A stretch of 8,823 bases of DNA, from contig CAYGZY010000199.1 in assembly GCA_964354485.1 (NCBI GenBank), positions 1 to 8,823 on the forward strand, written 5' to 3'. Below, piece after piece: positions 1 through 8,000 of the stretch. The notes beneath the pieces are model-generated. The model saw nothing but the letters and a program-made list of their open reading frames with translations, did not search any database and was not told the DNA's origin. Numbering within the stretch: position 1 is the stretch's first letter; each line of letters opens with the position of its first letter. The translations under genes were made by a program, and so were the position numbers. This stretch comes from CAYGXH01 sp964354485 (lineage in GTDB: Bacteria; Bacteroidota; Ignavibacteria; UBA10030; SZUA-254).

Positions 1-1
1 G

Positions 2-3000
2 AGTCCTGCCCCGGTCTATGAGATCGATAAGAACGCATATGCGGTCTCTGAATTTTTTCCAAATGAACTTGTAAGGCTTGCGTCAGTCGGAGAGGCGAGG
101 GGTAAATTTCTGGGTTCTCTTGAGCTGTCCCCGATTCAGTACAATCCCCTCCGAAAATCATTGAGGAAATATACCCGTATCGTCGTGAAGATTACATTTG
201 GACCTGCGGCACCGCTTCAGAGAAGTATAACAGAAGATGAGGATATAGCTATCAACGATAAATCATTTGGCGCCGATCAGAAAAAGGTTATGCCCAAAAG
301 ATCGACGATGGCGATAAAAAACAGCGTGCTGGGTACGGGAATCTGGTATCGTTTCACGATAACCGAAGAAGGTATGTACAAAATTGGAGGACAGCAGCTG
401 CTCGATGCAGGCATCCCATCTTCCATCAATCCCCGAACCATCAAAATTTACGGAAACGGCGGTGCAGAAACTCCCCTCAATCAGATGGCGCCGTACGTAG
501 ACGATCTGCTCGAAAATGCCGTTTTAATTTATGACGGCGGAACTCAGAATTACCTCGATGCAGAAGATTATCTGATTTTTTTCGGCAGAAGTATCCGCAC
601 CTGGAATTATACCGCATTAAATAAAACGTTTAATCATCTCCAAAATCGTTTCGCACGGGAAAATCTCTACTGGTTAACATACGGCGGTCCGAATGCTAAG
701 GAGATGGGAACAGTTCCCTCACTGAATGAGGCCAGTCCGCATCAACCCGCAACTGTAATTGCTAAAATTTTTCGTGAGGATGAAAAGATTAACATCAACT
801 CTTCGGGAGTTGAATGGCTTGGCGATGCGTTTACTCCCGGTGGTCAGATGGTTTACCGTCATTCACTCCCCGGACTCGATGTCACACAACCGATTTCTTA
901 CAGAATCAATGTTGGAGCTCGTTCCTTCGATAATTCGTATTTCAGTGTCTACGAACACGATGTGCTGCTCGGCAGCGTGAATATCCCGCGTACGGGGGGA
1001 GATTATCCGCCCTATTTCTTTTCATTCATTAATACTAGTCAGGTTCCGAATTTTTCCGATGGTGAAACCAGATTACGATTTACCTACACTGTCTCGGGGT
1101 CACGGGGTACCGGATATCTCGATTGGTATGAGATCTACTACCACCGTTTCTTGCGGGCGGAAAACGATGCTTTCATGTTTCATACGCCAGATACATCCGC
1201 AACCATTGAATACAAGGTATCCGGATTCAGCGGCGGGAGCGTTTCGGTGTTCGACGTGTCAAAGTTTGACAGTGTTTTCCTAATCAGTGATCCGCGTATC
1301 TCCCTGGATACGTGCATTTTTCAAACGGCGCATGTGGTCAGTCGGCTCAGGAGCTTTTACGTCGTCGGTGCGAACGGCTTCCGCAGTATCGGGACACTCG
1401 TCTCCGTACCCAATCAGAACCTGCACGGCGATCCTTACGAAGCAGACTATATCATCATCAGTCATTCCGATTTTCTACCGGCTGCACAGCGGCTGAAAGA
1501 ATTCCGTGAGGGACAGTCCGAGCCGCTCAAAACTCTCGTAGTGAATGCGGAACTGATTTACAACGAATTCGGCGGAGGACTCTTCACTCCTGCAGCTATC
1601 CGTAACTATCTCCGATATGTGTATCTCAACTGGTCACAACCGCCGCGCTATGTTCTACTGCTCGGTGACGGAGACTACGACTACAAGCGAATCCTGAATC
1701 CGGGGGTTCCCAACTGGATACCTGCATGGGAATCGGAAGAATCGTTCATGCCGCTGTCATCGTATGCGTCGGATGATCCGTTCGGAATATTTTTCCTCGG
1801 CAACCGCGTCAATGTCGGAATGGGCCGTCTGACCTGCCGTTCCATTCAGGAGGCGCAGGCGATGGTCGATAAGATCATTCAGTATGAAACGGGCGCAATC
1901 TCGGATCCATGGAAACTGCGCTTTACATTCGTAGCAGATGACGGACTTGCCGGCGCGGGTGATCTCAATAATGGAATTCAGCACACGGAAGATGCCGATG
2001 CACTCTCTAAGATGGTTCCCGATCTTTTTGAGAAGAATAAGATTTATCTATATGAGTACCCGACAGTCTATACCGTGGGGGGAAGGCGGAAACCCGCGGT
2101 AAATACGGCGATTCAAAACGCAATCAATCAGGGCACTCTTGTCCTTAACTTTTCAGGACATGGCAATCCGCGGCTCTGGACTCACGAAGCGGTATTTGTC
2201 CGTGAAACTGATTTTCCCCTTCTTCATAATAACAGGAAATATTTCTTCCTCATAGCAGCAACATGCAACTATTCGAATTTTGATCTCCTCAATGAGCAAA
2301 GCAGCGGTGAAGTTCTCGTAGCAATGCCGGATGCAGGAGCAATCGCTGTTTTTTCAGCAACCCGCGCAGTTTTTGCGGACGCAAATTTCTACCTGAACCG
2401 GACACTATATAATTACCTTCTGGATACGACCGCCGGCGGCCGCATCAGGCAGCAGCGCCTCGGCGACATAATCTACAGGGCAAAGCAGGAACGGAGCGGC
2501 GAGAATGACAGGAAGTACTTCCTCCTCGGCGATCCGGCTATCCGGCTCGCATTCCCGAAAGATCTTGCTACCGTCGACAGCATAAGCGGACAATCAGTGA
2601 ATCAGGTTGTCAATCTGCGTGCGCTCTCGCGGACTTCTGTTTCGGCAACGGTGAGGGATAGTCTGACGTTAGCCCCCGCGAATTTCTCGGGCCGTGCTCA
2701 GATCGTTGTGTTTGACGCAAACAGAAGTGTAACCATCACCGAACCGGAGAGAAATGAGAGCATGACATTCACTACTGCGGGCAGTGTTCTCTTTCGCGGA
2801 GAGGCGGCTGTTACAACCGGTTCAATCTCGACACAATTTATAGTGCCGAAGGATATATCGTACCGGAATGAACGCGGAAGAGTGACCATTTACTGCTGGA
2901 ATGACAGCAGTGATGGCGCCGGTTATACTACAATGATACAGGTGGGGGGGATCGATACAACAGCGGTCGTAGATTCGGAAGGACCAAAAATACAGATCTT

Positions 3001-3625
3001 CCTCGACAGCCGGAGTTATCGCCCCGGAGATGTCGTGAGTGATCCTCCGACGCTCATAGTCGATCTTACAGATTCCAGCGGAATCAACACATCGGGCGAG
3101 GGTATCGGACATCGACTCGAAACCTGGCTCGACGATAGCCCTGAAAGTATTGACATTACAGATTACTACAAGAGTAAAGTAAACACATACCGGGAAGGTT
3201 CTGTGGAATATCCTCTTGGATCTCTGTCGGCAGGCACTCATAAACTTCGCGTGAGGGCATGGGACACATACAATAACTATTCAACAGAAGAGACCGTTTT
3301 CGATATAGAAACAAGCATTGGTCTGCGATTGTCCAATGTGTACAATTATCCAAATCCGTTCCGGTCCATGACATATTTTACTTTCGAACACAACCAGGTA
3401 TCGCCACTGGATGTTGAAGTAAAGATTTATACCGTCGCGGGGAGATGCATCCAATCGTTGAAACAATCCGCGCTTACGGAACGGCCTATTAAGGTGCTGT
3501 GGGACGGCATCGATCGTGACGGAGATGCACTTGCAAACGGTGTATATTTGTATAAAATCATTGCAAAAACCATTGATGGCCGGTTCACCGATGAAGCCCT
3601 TGGAAAATTATCAATCCTGCGATGA
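2..3625 (+). CDS. porU: PorU-like type IX secretion sortase (C25 gingipain-family cysteine peptidase), 5' partial
   Basis: The frame is open from nt 2 to the TGA at 3623-3625, giving 1207 residues. The start and signal peptide lie outside the window; the TTG at 161 is internal, because upstream codons already read as a PorU N-terminal region (Y-E-I-D, then L-S-P-I-Q-Y-N-P). Visible parts, numbered from nt 2: an N-terminal beta-rich region to about residue 475; a C25 caspase-like domain, about 480-850, with L-L-L-G-D-G-D, Y-A-S-D-D and M-G-R-L; catalytic His720 in F-S-G-H-G-N (codon 2159-2161); catalytic Cys755 in A-A-T-C-N-Y-S-N-F-D (codon 2264-2266); and L-L-G-D-P-A closing the domain. An Ig-like region follows, then a FlgD-like C-terminal module from residue 1114 (Y-N-Y-P-N-P-F, W-D-G, N-G-V-Y-L-Y-K). 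In studied T9SS, PorU is a surface sortase that removes the C-terminal domain of cargo and attaches the cargo to A-LPS. The adjacent porV supports PorU over a secreted gingipain-type protease. Confidence 0.9.
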   Translation, partial: SPAPVYEIDKNAYAVSEFFPNELVRLASVGEARGKFLGSLELSPIQYNPLRKSLRKYTRIVVKITFGPAAPLQRSITEDEDIAINDKSFGADQKKVMPKRSTMAIKNSVLGTGIWYRFTITEEGMYKIGGQQLLDAGIPSSINPRTIKIYGNGGAETPLNQMAPYVDDLLENAVLIYDGGTQNYLDAEDYLIFFGRSIRTWNYTALNKTFNHLQNRFARENLYWLTYGGPNAKEMGTVPSLNEASPHQPATVIAKIFREDEKININSSGVEWLGDAFTPGGQMVYRHSLPGLDVTQPISYRINVGARSFDNSYFSVYEHDVLLGSVNIPRTGGDYPPYFFSFINTSQVPNFSDGETRLRFTYTVSGSRGTGYLDWYEIYYHRFLRAENDAFMFHTPDTSATIEYKVSGFSGGSVSVFDVSKFDSVFLISDPRISLDTCIFQTAHVVSRLRSFYVVGANGFRSIGTLVSVPNQNLHGDPYEADYIIISHSDFLPAAQRLKEFREGQSEPLKTLVVNAELIYNEFGGGLFTPAAIRNYLRYVYLNWSQPPRYVLLLGDGDYDYKRILNPGVPNWIPAWESEESFMPLSSYASDDPFGIFFLGNRVNVGMGRLTCRSIQEAQAMVDKIIQYETGAISDPWKLRFTFVADDGLAGAGDLNNGIQHTEDADALSKMVPDLFEKNKIYLYEYPTVYTVGGRRKPAVNTAIQNAINQGTLVLNFSGHGNPRLWTHEAVFVRETDFPLLHNNRKYFFLIAATCNYSNFDLLNEQSSGEVLVAMPDAGAIAVFSATRAVFADANFYLNRTLYNYLLDTTAGGRIRQQRLGDIIYRAKQERSGENDRKYFLLGDPAIRLAFPKDLATVDSISGQSVNQVVNLRALSRTSVSATVRDSLTLAPANFSGRAQIVVFDANRSVTITEPERNESMTFTTAGSVLFRGEAAVTTGSISTQFIVPKDISYRNERGRVTIYCWNDSSDGAGYTTMIQVGGIDTTAVVDSEGPKIQIFLDSRSYRPGDVVSDPPTLIVDLTDSSGINTSGEGIGHRLETWLDDSPESIDITDYYKSKVNTYREGSVEYPLGSLSAGTHKLRVRAWDTYNNYSTEETVFDIETSIGLRLSNVYNYPNPFRSMTYFTFEHNQVSPLDVEVKIYTVAGRCIQSLKQSALTERPIKVLWDGIDRDGDALANGVYLYKIIAKTIDGRFTDEALGKLSILR

Positions 3626-3657
3626 AGAGATATCAATTACAGTACTTCTCACTTGAG

Positions 3658-3686
3658 TTGATTCTAACAGGCAAAGGTAGTACATT
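3658..3686 (+). promoter_or_regulatory. Possible sigma70-type promoter upstream of porV
   Basis: In the 134-nt gap between porU and porV, TTGATT (3658-3663) lies 17 nt upstream of TACATT (3681-3686). Each box matches the general bacterial consensus at four of six positions. A second, weaker candidate is TTGAAA (3703-3708) with an AT-rich TAATAA (3727-3732). No Bacteroidetes-type TAnnTTTG box was seen. The gap is AT-rich, so chance matches are likely, and porV could equally be read through from porU. Confidence 0.22.
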
Positions 3687-3744
3687 TAATGACATACGGG
3701 TATTGAAAACCATCAAATTTTATCAATAATAATAGTATCTCAAC

Positions 3745-3751
3745 AGAAGGA
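3745..3751 (+). promoter_or_regulatory. Ribosome binding site of porV
   Basis: AGAAGGA lies 8 nt upstream of the ATG at 3760. It is the only good Shine-Dalgarno match in front of any gene in this window. Together with the signal peptide that begins at that ATG, it fixes the porV start. Confidence 0.6.
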
Positions 3752-3759
3752 TAGCTCTT

Positions 3760-4938
3760 ATGATATCAATCCGAACGGGAAAAACCGTCGCATCTGCACT
3801 CATTTTGGTTGCACTTTTTGCAATCATAACACCAAGCGAGATCTTTGCGCAAGGTGAGTCGGCAGTACCATTTCTTCTCATCGCGCCCAATGCGCGTGCA
3901 GATGGAATGGGTGAAGCGGGTGCGGCACTATCTGACGATGGATCAGCGGCTTACTGGAATCCGGGTGGTCTCGCTTTCGAAACGGGCCAGGAGGTGAGCA
4001 TCACGCATTCTAACTGGCTGCCGCAATTCCAGCTCTCAGATCTCTTTTATGAATATTTCGCCTATCGAAATCACATCGAGGAAATCCGCGGTACAATATC
4101 GGCGAGCGTAATCGACCTCAATCTCGGTGAGTTTAACCGGAGAGATGAATTCAACAACGATCTCGGTAATTTTAAGGCATACGAGTTTGCTATAACCGGC
4201 GGGTATGCAACAAAGATAACCAATGATCTCGGAGTGGGATTGAACTTGCGTTACATCCACAGTTCACTCGATCCAAGCGAATCCCAGGAACAGCCGGGAA
4301 GCAAGGGTGTTGCATCGACGGTGAGTTTTGATATCGGAACTCTCTGGCATCCGTCGCGCCTCGTCCTTCCGGGGATAGGTGATATCGAAGACCGTTTCAG
4401 CATCGGTTTGAATCTTTCCAATCTTGGACCGAAACTCACTTATATTCAGGCGGCACAGGCTGATCCTCTCCCGACGAACTTACGGCTTGGATTAGCGATC
4501 AGACCTCTGCAAACTGAATACAACAATATTACGTGGGTTATCGATTTCAGCCGATTGCTGGTCCGCCGCTATCCTCAGGTTGTGGATTCAACACAGTCAC
4601 CCCCCGTCATAGTACAGGAGTCGCATGTTGACAATCTTCCCAAAGCGTTATTCAGCGCCTGGGAATCCGGCGGTTTGAAGAAAGTAACAATCGGCACAGG
4701 TCTGGAATACTGGTACGGTAAACCGAAACTCTTTGCCATACGGTGGGGCTATTTTTATGAGCACCCTGATTACGGCAACAGAAAGTTTATGACCTTTGGC
4801 GCAGGCATTCGATGGGATATTTTTGGATTTGATTTCAGTTACCTCTCAGCCATCGAGGAGAATCATCCGCTAAGTGAAACTCTCCGTTTCACCCTTCTCA
4901 TTAGATGGGGCGGTGAAGACCAAGAGGTCGTAGAGTAA
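3760..4938 (+). CDS. porV: PorV, type IX secretion system outer-membrane shuttle protein
   Basis: This 392-residue protein has a clear signal peptide (basic start, hydrophobic stretch about 10-23, likely cleavage after I-F-A at residue 30). It is followed by the N-terminal signature of the PorV/PorQ group at residues 41-72: A-P-N-A-R-A-D-G-M-G-E-A-G-A-A, then A-A-Y-W-N-P-G-G-L-A. The rest alternates polar and hydrophobic residues with many aromatics, as expected for a FadL-like outer-membrane beta-barrel, and ends in R-F-T-L-L-I-R-W-G-G. The length is normal for PorV. In known systems PorV binds the C-terminal signal of cargo as it leaves the SprA (Sov) translocon and carries it to the PorU attachment complex. 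It follows porU by 134 nt, the order seen in Porphyromonas gingivalis. PorQ is the main alternative, but the PorU neighbour and the length favour PorV. Confidence 0.9.
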   Translation: MISIRTGKTVASALILVALFAIITPSEIFAQGESAVPFLLIAPNARADGMGEAGAALSDDGSAAYWNPGGLAFETGQEVSITHSNWLPQFQLSDLFYEYFAYRNHIEEIRGTISASVIDLNLGEFNRRDEFNNDLGNFKAYEFAITGGYATKITNDLGVGLNLRYIHSSLDPSESQEQPGSKGVASTVSFDIGTLWHPSRLVLPGIGDIEDRFSIGLNLSNLGPKLTYIQAAQADPLPTNLRLGLAIRPLQTEYNNITWVIDFSRLLVRRYPQVVDSTQSPPVIVQESHVDNLPKALFSAWESGGLKKVTIGTGLEYWYGKPKLFAIRWGYFYEHPDYGNRKFMTFGAGIRWDIFGFDFSYLSAIEENHPLSETLRFTLLIRWGGEDQEVVE

Positions 4939-4960
4939 CACGGCAGTATCCTTTTTGAAC

Positions 4961-5000
4961 GCGACGCGGTTGTCCAAAAAACAAGCGATAACCGCGTCGT
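4961..5000 (+). repeat. Strong inverted repeat (hairpin) between porV and the M6-like gene
   Basis: CGACGCGGTT at 4962-4971 is the exact reverse complement of AACCGCGTCG at 4990-4999. Allowing G-U pairs, the stem runs 4961-4974 with 4987-5000 (14 pairs, two of them G-U). It encloses a 12-nt A-rich loop that includes six consecutive A. It begins 22 nt after the porV stop. No T-tract follows on either strand, so it is not a standard intrinsic terminator. It may be a weak terminator or attenuator, an mRNA 3'-end stabiliser for porV, or a protein-binding site. Confidence 0.7.
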
Positions 5001-5042
5001 CCGTATTATTAATCCTCATCAGTCCTAAGTGATTAGCAGAAA

Positions 5043-8000
5043 ATGATCAGAAACCTCATTCTCATTCTGTCCTTTAGCGGGATCGTACTCGCTCAGGAAA
5101 TTAAACCTATTGTCCTTGATCATCCGCTAACTCCTGAATCGTATGTCCCAAATCCGGAATTTCAACAGAAGGACCGGTCTGTTTTATCACATATAAACGT
5201 TCTTGCAGTAATGGTGGAATTTACGACGGATGACGATGACCGCACATCGGGAAATGGCACGTTCGATATTTCATCGCCGTCGAAACCGTATCTGGATGCG
5301 CCTCCTCACACGGGTGAATATTTCCTGCACCATCTTTCGTTTGTCTCGAACTATTTTTCGAAGGTTTCCGACGGGAAACTTACAGTCAGCACGACCCTTC
5401 TCGACAGTATTTTCCGGCTCCCTCAGCAGATACGGTACTACAGTCCGCCTAAAAACAGCAGCACGAATGCCGAACTCGGTTTGTTAATGCGCGACGTATG
5501 GCGTACGGTTGATTCGCTCAGCCGGATCTGGAGTATTTCGATTCCCTACCGTGACTACGATGCATTTATCATATTCCATGCCGGCGTGGGCCGGGATATT
5601 GATCTTGTAAGCATCTACGGATACGATCCGACGCCATTCGATCTCCCTTCTATTTACATTTCAGTCCCGACGCTTCGGACTATGTTCAACGATCCTGAAT
5701 TTCCCGGTATTGTCATTAACGGTGGGATGGATACTATAAAAAATTCTCTTGTCATCCCAGAAACCGAATCGCGCGAGCAGGTCCCTTTCCCACTTGGGAT
5801 TAACGGTTTGCTCGCAGCCAGCATCGGAAGTCATCTCGGACTCCCCGATCTGTTTAATACAAAAACCGGGCGGTCGGGTATCGGCAGGTTTGGCCTGATG
5901 GATGGGCAAGCTATATTCAGCTGGAACGGTGCGTTCCCGCCGGAACCATCGGCGTGGGAAAAATATTTCCTTGGCTGGCTCGAACCGATGACCGTTGATG
6001 CCGCAGATAACGTTTATACGTTTCCCGCCGTTAGCTTATCCTCCGATACGGTGTACCGTATTCTTCTAAGCGGTCGTGAATATTTTCTCCTTGAAAACCG
6101 GAACCGCGATGCAAATCGTGACGGTGCCGTCGTCCGACTCGCAGTGGGTTCCGAAATTGTCACCAAAGAATGGACGCGTGATACGGTCGGCTTTACACAG
6201 GATGACCAGGATTCGCTCACCGGCGTCGTTGTGGATGTGGACGAGTACGACTGGAGTCTCCCCGGGGGATATGATCAAAAAAGAGAAGTTTTCCATGATG
6301 GAGGTATCCTCATATGGCACATTGACGAACGAATTATCAACCAGAATCTTGTTACAAATAGCGTAAACGTTGATGAAAACCGAAGAGGAGTTGATCTCGA
6401 GGAAGCTGATGGATCGCAGGACATCGGGCAATCATACAATTTTTTACATCCCGGCTCAGGGAGCGAGAGCGGTACAATATTCGATTTCTGGTATGAGGGA
6501 AATGATGCCCCTCTGCGCCGGCACGATACCGCCGGCTTTACACCGGCTTCATTTCCGAACAGTATGACGAATGATTTCGCCAACAGCCACATTTCCGTAA
6601 ACTCATTCTCGCCCCGCGGTCCCAGGATGACGGCGAAAATAGTAATCGGCGACGATGATGTGCGGCCATTAACCGGATTTCCGAAAAACGTAGGATACCG
6701 TTTTGGCTCCAATTCCATCACGATCCAGAATGAATCAAATATCATTCTTATCAATACCGAAAACCGGATAGCAGGATCAATTTTATTTGAAAAATCCCGG
6801 ATTTATGCGTGGAATTTTTATGGTCAACCGATCTTCGGAACGGCGGATTCTTCCGGTATGGTATATGAATCAGACCATACCGCCGATATGTTCGCTGGAT
6901 CAATCGCATCTGATAAATTAGATTATGATGAAATTCCGGATATAACGATCGGAGGGGAAGTCGAGAACGAATCCTCCGAGCTGGGTAATACGAAGTTCGT
7001 CAACACGGTGCAAGGGTGGGGACTGAAGGATGATGACGCCGATCGCATTATTGATCAGCTCTTCATCGGCACGGTGAGGGAAAAGATCACAACATCTCCC
7101 GTCATCTCAGATTCGCTGATTGCGTACGGTGCGGCGCGCGGTACGGTATACTTTTTCAACCGCCAGGGTCAGTTCCTTGATTCTCTTATTACCGGAGATG
7201 ATGATACATCCTCTATTACCGGTCTGAGCCTCTTCGAAAATCCTGGTACCTTCTTAACCACATCTGAATATGGTGTCATCACCAAAATCCAGCGAAACGG
7301 ACCGTCTCAGTTTGACGTAAAATTCATTACGATCGGGAAAAGGTTGTCGAATGGACCGGCTTCCGGTATTATTTCCACAACGGCAGGCAAGGGAATTATT
7401 GTTATTTCCGACGATGGCTTTGTCTATCATTTTGATTCTGAACTCAATATTTCAAGTGGTTTTCCTGTTGCTCTTTCCGGCGAAGGCGTAACCTCGCCTG
7501 CACTCGCAGACATAGACGGTGATGGATCGAGAGATATTGTTGTATTCAGCGGGAATAAAATATATGCCATAAATCGCGCAGGGGCTATGCTCGACAATTT
7601 TCCGATTCAGGTTTCGACGGAGAATTGGCTTCTCTCATCGCCCATAGTTGCAGATATTGACGGTAACGGAAAAGAGGAAATCGTCGCCGTCACTCAGGAA
7701 GGACTTTTGTTCGCATATGACCGGGGCGGGAGAATACTTAACGGATTTCCCATCCTGGCCGGAGTAAATAATGGTTCAACCCCCGCGGTTTTCTATATGG
7801 ACAGTACGTGCCTGAGTTGTATTGATATCGGTTTAGCAGTTGCATCAGATGATGGCTACGTCTACGCCTGGAAAACCGGCACTCTTCTGACCGGTCCGAC
7901 GCCGCCTCCGGTCATGTCATGGCCGCAATATCTGCGAAATGAACGTAAGACGAGTTTGATTGAAACTCCCATCGCAGGTATCCCCCGCAGCGAAGAATTT

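Noticed and set aside
161..163. TTG as the start of the porU-like gene
   Set aside because: The same frame is open back to nt 2, and the upstream codons encode sequence that fits the PorU N-terminal region. The true start lies outside the window.
2822..3241. 139-codon open frame on the minus strand
   Set aside because: It is antisense to the Ig-like part of the sortase gene, rich in Cys and Arg, with no recognisable motif; a shadow frame.
4961..5000. Hairpin as a standard intrinsic terminator
   Set aside because: No run of T follows the stem on the plus strand, and none follows it on the minus strand. It is kept as an inverted repeat of unknown role.
5162..5173. 12-nt TCAACAGAAGGA, identical to the sequence around the porV ribosome binding site
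   Set aside because: This copy lies inside the coding sequence of the M6-like gene, with no start codon at a suitable distance and no similarity beyond the 12 bases; most likely chance.
6275..6754. 159-codon open frame on the minus strand
   Set aside because: It lies opposite the conserved M6-like region, has no signal peptide, motif or ribosome binding site, and is explained as a shadow of the plus-strand gene.
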